The notes under the pieces: model-generated
What the model saw: the letters and a program-made list of their open reading frames with translations, nothing else
Database searches by the model: none
What the model was told of the DNA's origin: nothing
Shown: piece after piece, positions 24,840 through 34,483 of the stretch
Numbering within the stretch: the stretch's first letter is position 1
How the letters are laid out: every line of letters begins with the position of its first letter
Program-made: the position numbers and the translations under genes
Assembly (NCBI GenBank): GCA_049514555.1
Contig: JBEKUY010000010.1
Location: forward strand, 1 to 64,000
DNA length: 64,000 nucleotides
Reading direction: 5' to 3'
Origin: JBEKUY01 sp049514555
GTDB lineage: Bacteria > Acidobacteriota > Terriglobia > Acidiferrales > UBA7541

Positions 24840-27575
24840 GTGGACAAAGTTTTGACGACGGAAGACCGCCGGCTCGAAGAATCGCGCGCGCGAAAGGTGT
24901 ATTGGAAACGCTGGGGACCGTACCTCTCCGAGCGCCAGTGGGGCACGGTGCGCGAGGACTACAGCGCCGGCGCGACCCCCTGGGAATACTTCCCGCACGA
25001 CCACGCGCGCTCGCGCGCCTACCGCTGGGGTGAGGATGGCATTGCCGGAATCTGCGATCGTCACCAGATCGTCTGTTTCGCGCTGGCCCTTTGGAACGGG
25101 CGCGACCCCATCCTCAAGGAACGCCTCTTCGGGCTGAACGGCAACGAGGGCAACCACGGCGAAGACGTGAAGGAGCAGTACTTCTACCTCGACTCGACTC
25201 CCACGCACGCCTACATGAAGTATCTCTACAAGTACCCGCAGGCGGTGTTTCCCTACGCGCATCTCGTCGCCGAGAGCCGCCGCCGGGGGCGGCTTCGGCC
25301 GGAATACGAGCTGCTCGATACCGGGGTGTTCGCCGGGAACCGCTACTTCGACGTGCTCATCGAGTATGCCAAGGCCAATGCGGAGGATCTGCTGGTCCGC
25401 ATCACCGCGGTGAACCGTGGCCCGGAAAGCGCGAAGCTGTGGCTGCTGCCGACGCTGTGGTTCCGCAACACCTGGTCGTGGGGGCACGACGCGCGGCGGC
25501 CGCTCATGCAACGCGCCGATTTCACCGGGGACGCGCGAGCGGTGGAGGTCGAGCATTGGCGCTACGGAAAACGCTGGCTCCTCTGCGCCGGAGCGCCGGA
25601 CCTGCTGTTCACGGAGAACGAAACGAATTTCCAGAGGCTGTTTGGAGTGGCGAATCGCACGCCCTACGTGAAAGATGCTTTCCACGAGTACCTCGTCCAT
25701 GAAAGAAAGGACGCGGTGAATCCCGCCGGGCAGGGCACGAAAGCAGCCGCACTGTATCCGGCCGACCTCGGTCCGGGGCAGAGCGTGACGCTGAAGCTGC
25801 GGCTGACCGACATCGAGCCGCTCGCGGGTATGGGGAGAAGATCGGGCCTCGAGGGAACGATCACCGCTCCGGGACATGCCGAGCGCGGAGAGGAGGTTCC
25901 CGCGACCGATGACTTCGATAGCGGGCTCGACGCGCTCTTTGCCAAGCGCAAACAGGAGGCCGACGAGTTCTACGCCTCGCGCATTCCCGAGGAACTCTCC
26001 GCTGATGCGAAGAACGTGCAGCGGCAAGCATTCGCGGGAATGCTCTGGTCGAAACAGTTTTACCACTACGACGTGAGGCACTGGCTGGAGGGCGATCCCG
26101 CGCAGCCGCCGCCTCCGCCTGGGCGCAAGTGGGGTCGGAACAAGGATTGGGCCCACCTCTACAACGAGGATGTGATCTCCATGCCGGATAAGTGGGAATA
26201 CCCGTGGTACGCGGCATGGGATTTGGCGTTCCACTGCGTTCCCCTGGCTCTGGTCGACCCGGACTTCGCCAAGGAGCAGCTCGTGCTCCTGCTCCGCGAA
26301 TGGTATATGCACCCGAACGGCCAGTTGTCGGCGTACGAGTGGGCCCTCGGCGACGTGAATCCGCCGGTGCACGCCTGGGCGGCTTGGCGGGTGTACAAAA
26401 TCGAGCGGCGCGTGCGCGGCGTGGCCGACCGCGGATTTCTCGAGCGCGTTTTCCATAAGCTTCTCCTGAATTTCACCTGGTGGGTCAACCGCAAAGACCC
26501 CGACGGGATGAACGTTTTTCAGGGCGGCTTTTTGGGACTCGACAACATCGGGCTGTTCGACCGCTCCGCACCGCTGCCGGGAGGCGGGCACCTGGAACAG
26601 TCCGACGGCACGAGCTGGATGGGGATGTACTGCCTGAACATGCTGGCGATCGCGCTCGAGCTGGCGAAGGAAGATATCGCGTACGAGGACGTGGCCAGCA
26701 AATTCTTCGAGCACTTCGTGCACATCGCCCACGCCATGAACGATCGCGGCGCCGAGGGACTTTCGTTGTGGGACGAGGAGGACGGCTTCTATTACGACAC
26801 GCTGCATCTGCCCGACGGGAGCAACCATTTCCTGAAGATCCGTTCGCTGGTCGGGCTGACCCCGCTGTTCGCCGTGGAAACCCTCGAGCCGGAGATTGTG
26901 AATCGCCTGCCGGGATTCAAGCGGCGCATGCAGTGGTTCATCGACAATCATCCGGACATGCCCGAGCACATCGAGATGAGCGAACAATCGGCGCGAGGCG
27001 TGCGGCGGCTATTGTCGCTGGTGAGCCGGAGCAAGCTCACGCGGGTGCTGGCGAAAATGCTGGACGAATCGGAGTTCCTCTCGCCGCACGGCGTGCGCTC
27101 GCTTTCCCGCTTTCACCTGGAACATCCCTACATGATGCCGGTGGACGATCATTGGTATCGGGTGGACTATGAGCCCGCGGAAGCGGTCACGGGCGTCTTC
27201 GGAGGGAATTCCAACTGGCGCGGGCCGGTGTGGTTCCCGATGAATTTCCTGCTGATCGAGTCGCTGCAGAAGTTCCATCACTACTATGGCGAAGATTTCA
27301 AGGTCGAATGCCCGGCCGGGTCGGGGCAGGTCATGGATCTGTGGCGCGTGGCGGGCGAGCTTTCGCGGAGGCTGGTGGGAATTTTTCTGCGGGGGCAGGA
27401 TGGCCGGCGGCCCGTGGCGGGCGGCGTGGAAGTGTTCCAGAGCGATCCGTACTGGAAGGACTTGATCCTGTTTCATGAATATTTTCACGGCGACAACGGC
27501 GCCGGGATTGGCGCGAACCACCAGACCGGATGGACCGGGCTCGTCGCCAAACTCATCGAACAGAGCGGGGGATGA
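24840..27575 (+). CDS. GH63-like glucosidase (MGH1-type glycoside hydrolase)
   Basis: A protein of about 911 aa with the (alpha/alpha)6-barrel organisation of the GH63/MGH1-like group, which hydrolyses alpha-glucosidic bonds. No signal peptide is visible, so it is likely cytoplasmic. Recognisable stretches are WGPYLSERQWGTVREDY near the N-terminus, WGEDGIAGICDRHQ, MPDKWEYPWYAAWDLAFHC near residue 450, SDGTSWMGMYCLNML near 595, and NSNWRGPVWFPMNFLLIE near 800. A GTG at 24840 was chosen because GGAGGA lies 10 nt upstream; a TTG at 24822 and a GTG at 24831 are also in frame. A glycogen debranching gene follows two genes later. Confidence 0.85.
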   Translation: MDKVLTTEDRRLEESRARKVYWKRWGPYLSERQWGTVREDYSAGATPWEYFPHDHARSRAYRWGEDGIAGICDRHQIVCFALALWNGRDPILKERLFGLNGNEGNHGEDVKEQYFYLDSTPTHAYMKYLYKYPQAVFPYAHLVAESRRRGRLRPEYELLDTGVFAGNRYFDVLIEYAKANAEDLLVRITAVNRGPESAKLWLLPTLWFRNTWSWGHDARRPLMQRADFTGDARAVEVEHWRYGKRWLLCAGAPDLLFTENETNFQRLFGVANRTPYVKDAFHEYLVHERKDAVNPAGQGTKAAALYPADLGPGQSVTLKLRLTDIEPLAGMGRRSGLEGTITAPGHAERGEEVPATDDFDSGLDALFAKRKQEADEFYASRIPEELSADAKNVQRQAFAGMLWSKQFYHYDVRHWLEGDPAQPPPPPGRKWGRNKDWAHLYNEDVISMPDKWEYPWYAAWDLAFHCVPLALVDPDFAKEQLVLLLREWYMHPNGQLSAYEWALGDVNPPVHAWAAWRVYKIERRVRGVADRGFLERVFHKLLLNFTWWVNRKDPDGMNVFQGGFLGLDNIGLFDRSAPLPGGGHLEQSDGTSWMGMYCLNMLAIALELAKEDIAYEDVASKFFEHFVHIAHAMNDRGAEGLSLWDEEDGFYYDTLHLPDGSNHFLKIRSLVGLTPLFAVETLEPEIVNRLPGFKRRMQWFIDNHPDMPEHIEMSEQSARGVRRLLSLVSRSKLTRVLAKMLDESEFLSPHGVRSLSRFHLEHPYMMPVDDHWYRVDYEPAEAVTGVFGGNSNWRGPVWFPMNFLLIESLQKFHHYYGEDFKVECPAGSGQVMDLWRVAGELSRRLVGIFLRGQDGRRPVAGGVEVFQSDPYWKDLILFHEYFHGDNGAGIGANHQTGWTGLVAKLIEQSGG

Positions 27576-27638
27576 GGAAGATCGGCCACGGAGCCACGGA
27601 GAGAAGCAGAAGGTGGGAGAATAAAGGGGAGGACGGCG

Positions 27639-28352
27639 ATGGATTTCACCGAGAAAATCGTAATTGTGGCCGGAGGGACCGGAGCGCTGGGACGCGCCGT
27701 GGCCAGGGCGTTCCTCGATGCAGGCGCAAGAGTGGTGGTCACCTACCGGCGGCCCGAGGAGTTTGACGCGCTGGCGGCTCAGGCGGGAGAAGGCGCGGCG
27801 CGGCTCGACGGGCGCTCGGTGGACGCGGGGGACGAAGGGGCGGCGCGGCAGTTCGTCGAAAGCGTCGTGGAGAAGTACGCCCGGCTGGACGTGCTCGTGA
27901 ACGCCATCGGCGGCTTCGCCGGCGGGCCGAGACTTTGGGAGACCGACGCGAAAACTTACGGACAAATGCTGGCGCTCAATCTCCAGCCCGGGTTTGCGTT
28001 GGCGCGGGCGGCGGTGCCCGTGATGCTACGGCAAAAACGCGGCGCCATCGTGAACGTGGCGTCGAAAGCGGCGCTGGGACACGCGGCGGGAGCCGCAGTT
28101 TACGCTGCGTCGAAGGCGGCGGCGGTGGCGCTCCACGATTCGCTGGCCGAGGAAGTGAAGGGCACGGGCGTGCGGGTGAACTCCGTCCTGCCGAGTATCA
28201 TTGATACGGGAGCAAACCGAAAGGCCATGCCAACAGCGGACTTCTCAAAATGGCCGAAGCCGGAAGAGATCGCGCGCGTGATTCTGTTCCTCGCGAGCGA
28301 TGATGCCCGGCTGATCAACGGGGCGGCCATTCCCGTGTATGGCGAAAGCTGA
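27639..28352 (+). CDS. Short-chain dehydrogenase/reductase
   Basis: A 237-aa classical SDR. The cofactor motif GGTGALGRAVA lies at about 10-20, and an NAIGG segment near 87 takes the place of NNAG. The catalytic Ser is in NVASKAAL near 135, and the Tyr-x3-Lys is in AAVYAASKAAAVALHD near 148-152. It should carry out an NAD(P)-dependent oxidoreduction; the substrate is unknown. GGGGAGGA precedes the ATG. It overlaps the next gene by 14 nt. Confidence 0.88.
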   Translation: MDFTEKIVIVAGGTGALGRAVARAFLDAGARVVVTYRRPEEFDALAAQAGEGAARLDGRSVDAGDEGAARQFVESVVEKYARLDVLVNAIGGFAGGPRLWETDAKTYGQMLALNLQPGFALARAAVPVMLRQKRGAIVNVASKAALGHAAGAAVYAASKAAAVALHDSLAEEVKGTGVRVNSVLPSIIDTGANRKAMPTADFSKWPKPEEIARVILFLASDDARLINGAAIPVYGES

Positions 28353-30459
28353 ATCCGTTGTGCCGGGGGCGGAAGCCGCCCGGCAGTTCCCCGTTGAATC
28401 GAGGCGCGCGTTGCCTGACAGAACTTCCAACCATCCCCAGCCGCGCAGGGACGCGAAGGCGCCGGCTCGCGCTCCCGTGGAGTTTGGGCGGGAGGTCTGC
28501 GGGTCGCTCGAAGCGGCCGAGCAGCGCGAGTGGCTGGTGACGAATGGAATTGGCGGATATGCGTCGGGAACCGTGGCGGGCAGCCTGACCCGGCGCTACC
28601 ACGGGTTGCTCGTCGCGGCGCTCAAGCCGCCGCTGGGGCGCACTTTGCTCGTGGCCAAGATCGAAGAGACGGTCCGCTGCGGTGAAGCGGCCTACCCGCT
28701 CTCCACAAACCGCTGGGCGAGCGGCGCCATCGAGCCTCGTGGATTCCAAAACATGGAAAGCTTCCGGCTGGAAGGCACGACGCCGGTGTGGCGATACGCG
28801 CTGGGGGATGCCGTGGTCGAGAAGCGCGTTTGGATGCGCCCGGGAGAGAACACGACCTACGTTCGCTACGCGCTGCTACGCGGCGCGGCGGCCGAGCTCG
28901 AGCTGAGGGCGCTTGTGAATTACAGGGGCTTTCATGGGAACACACACGCCGGCGATTTGCGGATGAATGTCCAGCGCACCAGAAACGGCGTGCACGTCGT
29001 GGCGAACGACGGCGCAATGCCGTTATTGCTGACCAGCGATGTCGGCGCCTGCGAGCCGGGGCACGAGTGGTACCAGGATTTCTTTTTGCCGGCAGAGCGC
29101 GATCGCGGGCTCGATGATCGCGAGGACCATTTCCATGCAGCGACATTTCGCGCGCGGCTCGATCCGGGGCGAAGCGTGACCATCATCGTTTCGGCCGCGG
29201 CCCGTCCGCTGCTGGACATCGCGAGAACGACCGAGGAACGCTTGGCGCACGAGCGCAACCTCATCGAAACCTGGTCGGCGGCGAATCCGGAAGCGGCGGC
29301 CAAGGCGCCCGGATGGGTAAAGCAACTGGTGCTGGCAGCGGATCAGTTCATCGTGCGGCGAAGCCCGGCGAACGAGCCGGAAGGGCGCACGGTGATCGCG
29401 GGGTATCACTGGTTCGGCGACTGGGGACGCGACACGATGGTGGCCCTGCCGGGCCTTACGCTGGTGACCGGCCGAGCGGCTGTGGCGCGGAAAATCCTGC
29501 TGACGTTCGCGAACTATGCAGATGCGGGGATGCTGCCGAACAATTTCCCCGACGCCGGAGGAAAACCGGAATACAACACGGTGGACGCGGCGCTGTTGTA
29601 CTTCGAAGCGCTGCGCCAGTACTTCGCGGCGACGCGCGACCTCGAGTTGCTGAAGACGCTCTATCCGGTTCTGGCGCGCATGGTCGAAGCCCACGGGAAG
29701 GGCACGCGCTACCACATCCACGCGGACAGGTCCGACGGCCTGCTCTACGCAGGCGAGCCGGGCGCGCGGTTGACCTGGATGGACGCGAGGGCTGGCGGCC
29801 AGGCGGTTACGCCGCGGATCGGCAAACCGGTGGAGGTGAACGCGCTGTGGCACAACGCGCTGCTGAGCATGGCGCAGTTTGCCCGGCTCCTGGGCCGGCC
29901 GGCGAGCGACTACGAGAAGCAGGCCGCGTTCGTCAGCCGGAACTTTCAGAAGTTTTGGAACGCGGCGGCGGGATGTTGCTACGACGTGATCGATTCGCCC
30001 GGCATCGGCAACGATGCTTCCGTGCGGCCAAATCAAATCTTGGCCGTGTCGCTGCCGGAAAGTCCACTCACACCCGAGCAGCAAAAAGCCGTGGTGGACA
30101 TCTGCGCGAAGCGGCTCCTGACGCCCTACGGCCTGCGCAGCCTGGCGCCGGACGAGCCGCAGTATCGGGGACGCTACGAAGGCGGGCCGCGCGAGCGCGA
30201 TGGCGCCTATCACCAGGGAACCGTCTGGGGCTGGCTCATCGGGCCGTTCGTGCAGGCGCACCTGCGCGTTTATGGCCAGCCGGCTGAAGCGGCGGCGCTG
30301 CTCGAGCCGCTCGGAGCGCACATCGCTGCGTGCGGTCTGGGGACGCTCGGAGAAATCTTCGATGGCGATGCGCCCTTTGCCCCGCGCGGATGCATCGCTC
30401 AGGCGTGGACAGTCGGCGAGGTGCTGAGGGCGTGGCATGAAACAGCCTCGTGGAAGTGA
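28339..30459 (+). CDS. Amylo-alpha-1,6-glucosidase (glycogen debranching enzyme)
   Basis: A 706-aa cytoplasmic enzyme that removes alpha-1,6-linked glucose branch stubs from glycogen-type glucans. The N-terminal GDE domain shows TNGIGGYASGTVAGSL with RRYHGLLVAAL (about 67-95). The C-terminal (alpha/alpha)6 barrel has the hallmark HWFGDWGRDTMVALPGL near 355-371, NNFPDAGGKPEYNTVDA near 398-414 and GSGH-like PNQILAVSLP near 560. Its overlap with the SDR gene suggests one transcript with the GH63-like enzyme, a small alpha-glucan module. The first about 40 residues are poorly conserved in appearance, so the start may be later. Confidence 0.88.
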   Translation: MAKAESVVPGAEAARQFPVESRRALPDRTSNHPQPRRDAKAPARAPVEFGREVCGSLEAAEQREWLVTNGIGGYASGTVAGSLTRRYHGLLVAALKPPLGRTLLVAKIEETVRCGEAAYPLSTNRWASGAIEPRGFQNMESFRLEGTTPVWRYALGDAVVEKRVWMRPGENTTYVRYALLRGAAAELELRALVNYRGFHGNTHAGDLRMNVQRTRNGVHVVANDGAMPLLLTSDVGACEPGHEWYQDFFLPAERDRGLDDREDHFHAATFRARLDPGRSVTIIVSAAARPLLDIARTTEERLAHERNLIETWSAANPEAAAKAPGWVKQLVLAADQFIVRRSPANEPEGRTVIAGYHWFGDWGRDTMVALPGLTLVTGRAAVARKILLTFANYADAGMLPNNFPDAGGKPEYNTVDAALLYFEALRQYFAATRDLELLKTLYPVLARMVEAHGKGTRYHIHADRSDGLLYAGEPGARLTWMDARAGGQAVTPRIGKPVEVNALWHNALLSMAQFARLLGRPASDYEKQAAFVSRNFQKFWNAAAGCCYDVIDSPGIGNDASVRPNQILAVSLPESPLTPEQQKAVVDICAKRLLTPYGLRSLAPDEPQYRGRYEGGPRERDGAYHQGTVWGWLIGPFVQAHLRVYGQPAEAAALLEPLGAHIAACGLGTLGEIFDGDAPFAPRGCIAQAWTVGEVLRAWHETASWK

Positions 30460-30499
30460 ATCACGCCAAGGGAGAGAATGAGGATGATGCGACGGCCGG

Positions 30500-31081
30500 T
30501 CAGCGACCAGTGGCGGGTGATTCGTAGAGCTCAACGAGCACTTTGAGGCCGCCGGGAGATGATGCCAGGAAGAAGTTGATGCGAGTGCCATCGGCGCCGG
30601 GGCGCGTTGCGGGGTACACGGGCGCCTGGTGGAATTTGTCTTTGAGGATTTGCGTGGCGCGGTCCACATCGGTCACGCGATATTCCACCTGTTGTATCCC
30701 TTCGCCAAACTTCGCCAGATAGCGGGCAATCGCGCCGGAGCCGGCGGGATTCGTGCTGGTCAAGATGTCGAGGCGCGCGCCGGGAACGCCGATCTCGAAT
30801 TCGAGGGCGTCCTGGTCCGGCGGAACATCGGCAAACCCGGCCGGGCCCCACGCGGCGAAAATCCTCGAAGAAGTTTCGTTGCTCACTGCCAGGCCAACGT
30901 TGGAATGCAATTCGGGGCCGAGCAGCGCGGCGAACTCCGGATCGGAAGCCGCCCAATGGCGAACAATCGGGTCGGCGAGAGCGCGGCCGCGGCGATAGAT
31001 TTCAGCGAGCGCGGCCTCGCCAGCCTGCTGAGCTTTGGAGAGAGACTCGATCAGTTCAGCCAGGCTGCGCGTGTCGGCCAT
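30500..31081 (-). CDS. VOC-domain (glyoxalase/methylmalonyl-CoA epimerase-like) protein
   Basis: A 193-aa protein whose central and C-terminal part (about 58-188) has the paired beta-alpha-beta-beta-beta pattern of the vicinal oxygen chelate fold: NVGLAVSNETSSRIFAAWG, then GEGIQQVEYRVTDVDRATQILKDKF and a terminal VLVELYES, which is the usual metal-ligand Glu strand. An N-terminal helical segment (about 1-50) is an addition to the usual domain. The activity is not assignable. The ATG at 31081 shares its A with the TGA of the upstream TerC gene, so the two are translationally coupled. Confidence 0.7.
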   Translation of the reverse strand: MADTRSLAELIESLSKAQQAGEAALAEIYRRGRALADPIVRHWAASDPEFAALLGPELHSNVGLAVSNETSSRIFAAWGPAGFADVPPDQDALEFEIGVPGARLDILTSTNPAGSGAIARYLAKFGEGIQQVEYRVTDVDRATQILKDKFHQAPVYPATRPGADGTRINFFLASSPGGLKVLVELYESPATGR

Positions 31082-32037
31082 CAATCTTCTCCTTTGGGCA
31101 GGAACGAATCTGGCGATCCAGTTTCAAGCTTCGCCGGGCCTGCGACCCACGACGCGAGCATGGCGACGGCCAGGATGCCTCCGACAACGGCAAGCGCCAC
31201 ATGCGCCGGGAGGTGCAGCCAGGGCTCGGCGAGCATCTTCGCGCCAATAAACAGAAGAACAGCCGACAGGCCCGCCTTGAGGAAGCGGAAATAGCGCAGG
31301 ACGCCGGCCAGCAGGAAATACAGAGCGCGCAGGCCGAGGATGGCGAAGACATTCGAGGTATAGACGATGAAGGCGTCGCGCGTGACCCCGAAGACGGCGG
31401 GGATGGAGTCCAACGCAAAGGTGACATCGGTGATCTCGACAACCAGAAGGACGAGAAAGAGGGGCGTGACGTAACGGCGGCCTTCCTGCAGCACGAAAAA
31501 CCGATGTTCCCGGTACTGGTGCGTGATGGGGAACCACCGGCTCGCCCAGCGGAACAGCCGGCTCTGTTCGGGGCGCATGCCGCTCCCCTTGGCGAAAAGC
31601 ATGCGTCCACCTGCGTACAGAAGGAACACGCCGAAGAGGTAGAGGATCCAGGTGAACCGGCTGATCAGCGCGGCACCCACAGCGATCATCGCGCCGCGCA
31701 TCACGAGCGCTCCGAGCACGCCCCAGGCCAGCACGCGATGCTGCACGCGCTCGTCAACGGAAAAGGCGCGGAAGATGACGAGGAAGATGAAAAGATTGTC
31801 AACGCTCAGGGCTTTTTCGATCAGGTAGCCGGTGAAGAATTCGAGTGCGGGCTGGCTTCCGTTCCGGTAGTAGATGCCCAGGCCAAAGAGGATCGAAAGC
31901 GCGATCCAGACGGAACTCCACAGGGCGGCTTCGCGCAGGCGGATCGCATGGGCGCGGCGGTGAAAGAGGCCGAGGTCAAGCGCCAGGGCGGCGATGACGA
32001 AGAGGTTGAACTCGATCCAATGCCAGGGCGTGCCCAT
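31081..32037 (-). CDS. TerC/Alx-family membrane protein
   Basis: A 318-aa integral membrane protein with about nine hydrophobic segments. The family motif region is LSVDNLFIFLVIF near residues 78-90 (EKALSVDNLF), and the second acidic membrane motif is VVEITDVTFALDSIPAVFGVT near 198-212. Alx-type members respond to alkaline pH or manganese, and TerC members are linked to tellurite tolerance and to metal loading of exoenzymes. The sequence does not decide between these roles, though the length and the FLVIFRAFSVDE segment resemble Alx. No known riboswitch is evident upstream. Confidence 0.88.
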   Translation of the reverse strand: MGTPWHWIEFNLFVIAALALDLGLFHRRAHAIRLREAALWSSVWIALSILFGLGIYYRNGSQPALEFFTGYLIEKALSVDNLFIFLVIFRAFSVDERVQHRVLAWGVLGALVMRGAMIAVGAALISRFTWILYLFGVFLLYAGGRMLFAKGSGMRPEQSRLFRWASRWFPITHQYREHRFFVLQEGRRYVTPLFLVLLVVEITDVTFALDSIPAVFGVTRDAFIVYTSNVFAILGLRALYFLLAGVLRYFRFLKAGLSAVLLFIGAKMLAEPWLHLPAHVALAVVGGILAVAMLASWVAGPAKLETGSPDSFLPKGED

Positions 32038-32064
32038 GTTTCCATGTCGCGCGCGCCGCGAGAG

Positions 32065-32919
32065 TCAGGGCGAGGAGCCTTGCGACTCCACGGCGTTGAG
32101 GTCGGTGAGTTCGAATCGCGCGGTCTCACCGGGCCGCACGGTGACCGGGACGTCCCACCGGAGGCGGACGTCGCCCGCGGCGGCGTCGAGATTCAGCGTA
32201 CTGAGCCAGTAGCTGCCCGCGGGAACGTTTGCAAACGAGCCGTGACCGTCCAGATCGGTGTCCACCTTCGCCACCAGGTAGCGCGTCCGGGCGATTTCCG
32301 GAGCACGATGCTCCAGCCTGCGGCGGTGCTCGCTCTGGAGCTGCGTCCAGCGCCGTTGCGGGTTTATGGTGTCGAGCTGGACCTCCATGCCGCTCATGCT
32401 CGCCGGGTTTGCGGTAACGAACCTGCGGATCGCGTCGAGATACTGCTGGTGAAGGCGCTCGTATTTCTCCGGTTCTTTCTTGCTATCGAGAGACGCATAT
32501 TTTGGCCGGGGGAACCCCGGGGTGACGCCGCCGCTGTTCGAGTGGATGTAGGCGGCAAAGAACTCAGGGATCGCCATGATGTCATCGGGAGTGAGGACCT
32601 GGTCGATGTCGGACGAAGTCAGGTCGAGCGTTTCATGCTTCTTGAGCCAATCCTTGAGCGGCTGTGAAACCTTCAACGCGGCGACGTACTGGTCGCGATC
32701 GGGCGCCGGATCGGAAACCTCCACTTCGTGAATGATGTCCGCGTAGCTCTTCGCCAGGAGATAGAAGGTGAACGTGCGAACCGGTTCGGGGCGCGCCGCC
32801 GTGGGCGTGACGCGCGCAACGAATTCGAGCGCTCCGGAGGCGTTTTGCGCCCGCGCGCCGAGCGCCAGAGCCAGGGAAGCCGACACGAGAAGCGTGGCCA
32901 CTTTCAGTACGCTTTTCAT
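32065..32919 (-). CDS. Secreted protein with C-terminal beta-sandwich domain, unknown function
   Basis: A 284-aa protein from the ATG at 32919. Residues 1-23 (MKSVLKVATLLVSASLALALG) are a signal peptide. A helical middle part follows, and the last about 90 residues (TRYLVAKVDTDLDGHGSFANVPAGSYWLST onward, quoted in part) resemble a carboxypeptidase-regulatory-like or Ig-type beta sandwich. I recognise no enzyme motif. Similar secreted proteins with the FANVPAG-type loop are common in Acidobacteriota. It sits between TerC and a TonB-family protein, all in the same direction. Confidence 0.65.
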   Translation of the reverse strand: MKSVLKVATLLVSASLALALGARAQNASGALEFVARVTPTAARPEPVRTFTFYLLAKSYADIIHEVEVSDPAPDRDQYVAALKVSQPLKDWLKKHETLDLTSSDIDQVLTPDDIMAIPEFFAAYIHSNSGGVTPGFPRPKYASLDSKKEPEKYERLHQQYLDAIRRFVTANPASMSGMEVQLDTINPQRRWTQLQSEHRRRLEHRAPEIARTRYLVAKVDTDLDGHGSFANVPAGSYWLSTLNLDAAAGDVRLRWDVPVTVRPGETARFELTDLNAVESQGSSP

Positions 32920-33008
32920 CGCGCACATCGTAACAGATTGCCGGGGAAAGGATGTAGCAGTGTTCTTCGGATTGCCGCGAACGTCAGTGGCGACCGGCAA
33001 GCTGCGGA

Positions 33009-34274
33009 TCAGAACAGGCGGAAGGTGACTTCGACGGGAACGAGAGTCGCCACCGGCTTGCCGTTGGGGCCGATGGCGGGTTTGAAGCGCCAGCCGCGCA
33101 CGGCCTCGACGGCCTTTTCTTCCAGGCCCAAGCCGGGGCCCTGCACCACGCTGATGTTTGCGGCGCGGCCGTCCGTGGTCACGATGATCGTCAGTGTGAC
33201 GGTGCCCTGATACTTGGCCTTGCGCGCCTCTTCGGAATACTGTGGGTCAGGACAGTAGATGCAGACAGGGATGCCCACTCCATTGATGCCGGCACGGAAC
33301 ACGCCACCCCCGGTGCCGCCGCCCGACCCGGGACCGAGGCCACCGCCTTGACCCGAGCCGATGCCGCCGCCCTCACCCGAGCCGATGCCGCCTCCGCCGC
33401 CAGGTCCACCGGAATAGTTCACGGCAGCCGCCAGTGGATCACCGTAATTCGAGAGCGGAGGATTGGCCACTCTCAGCTCGGGCGGGCCCAGGAGGCTCGG
33501 ATCCATCGGCAGCTTGGGATTTGGATTTCTGATGGTGGCCACGGGGGGCGTGAATTGAGTCCAACTAAACTTGGGTGCCCGGCCCTTGGTCGCGGGAAGC
33601 AGCTCCCGGGTACCGCCGCCGCCACCGCCGCCGGCCTTGTTGGCGCCGGCAGGGAGCTTGGAAACGTAGGGCGAAATATCAATCGGCACGACATCCACCA
33701 AAGTCTTCGGCTTTGCCACCGACTTCACCTGCGCCACCACCGGAACCATCAGCAAAGCGACCAAGGCGCCGTGTAGCGCGATCGAAGTAATCTGCGTCCA
33801 TCCAAAGTTCTCGTCCTTGGACCAGATATCCTTTACTTTCACAGGCTTGACCGCGAACGGGAGAGGGGGCAGTTTCTTTGGGAAGAAGAACTCTTTCACG
33901 CGTTGGCCAAACGAGCCAAACCCGGTGTTCCAGTTGACCGCCAGTCCGCTCGCCGGTACATTCCTCGGCAGCGGCGGAGCAGGCCGGAAGAACTCTTTGA
34001 CGTTTTCGGCGAAGCCGCCGCCATAGGACGTTCTCGTGAACGGCGCTCCCTGGCGGGCAACGATCTTGAGGGGCCGCGCGAAGAGAAATTCTCTCAAGTT
34101 CGAGAAGAAGCCTTCGTCGAGCAGCGTCTTGGACGCGGTGAATTTCGGAACGCGGCCGGCCGGCACCGGCGCTGCGGCTCGCACGGGAGGTGTTGTCTGC
34201 CGCCCGGTAGGTGGAATCAAAGTCATAGGCCTATCCGTCATGCTGCCCATCCCGTTGGACGCGAAATAACCCAC
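33009..34274 (-). CDS. TonB-family energy transducer with repeated N-terminus
   Basis: A 421-aa protein. Residues about 1-155 are cytoplasmic and contain three copies of a short amphipathic motif (FFSNLREFLFARP, GFAENVKEFFRPAPP, SFGQRVKEFFFPKKLP). One TM helix (ITSIALHGALVALLMVPVV, about 160-180) is followed by a Pro/Gly-rich periplasmic linker with runs of glycine (about 275-330), then a C-terminal TonB domain with YSEEARKAKYQGTVTLTI and RGWRFKPA. Such proteins pass proton-motive energy to outer membrane receptors. The start is the GTG at 34274, with GAGG 8 nt upstream. Confidence 0.82.
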   Translation of the reverse strand: MGYFASNGMGSMTDRPMTLIPPTGRQTTPPVRAAAPVPAGRVPKFTASKTLLDEGFFSNLREFLFARPLKIVARQGAPFTRTSYGGGFAENVKEFFRPAPPLPRNVPASGLAVNWNTGFGSFGQRVKEFFFPKKLPPLPFAVKPVKVKDIWSKDENFGWTQITSIALHGALVALLMVPVVAQVKSVAKPKTLVDVVPIDISPYVSKLPAGANKAGGGGGGGTRELLPATKGRAPKFSWTQFTPPVATIRNPNPKLPMDPSLLGPPELRVANPPLSNYGDPLAAAVNYSGGPGGGGGIGSGEGGGIGSGQGGGLGPGSGGGTGGGVFRAGINGVGIPVCIYCPDPQYSEEARKAKYQGTVTLTIIVTTDGRAANISVVQGPGLGLEEKAVEAVRGWRFKPAIGPNGKPVATLVPVEVTFRLF

Positions 34275-34483
34275 TTTTGTTACCTCTTGGATGGTTGGAG
34301 ACCCGCGTCCAATGAAAGGTTGTACGGCGCAAATTCGTCCCTGGTCGTGCCAGAGTGGGCTGACACCCTCGACGGTTCATTGTAACATACGGACCTTACT
34401 CGGACCGGACGGCTTTCCGCCCATTCTTCCTAAGCGTAACGGCCGAATGGAGGCAAAGCGCGCGGGGTCCGAACGAAAGGGAT

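Noticed and set aside
24711..26987. Long N-terminal extension of the TetR frame
   Set aside because: It runs antisense through the GH63-like gene and would cross the operator palindrome. A TetR protein of normal length starts at 24710 or 24701.
31201..32667. A 488-codon plus-strand frame over TerC and the secreted protein
   Set aside because: It is antisense to two genes with clear membrane or signal sequences and is composed mostly of charged, low-complexity residues.
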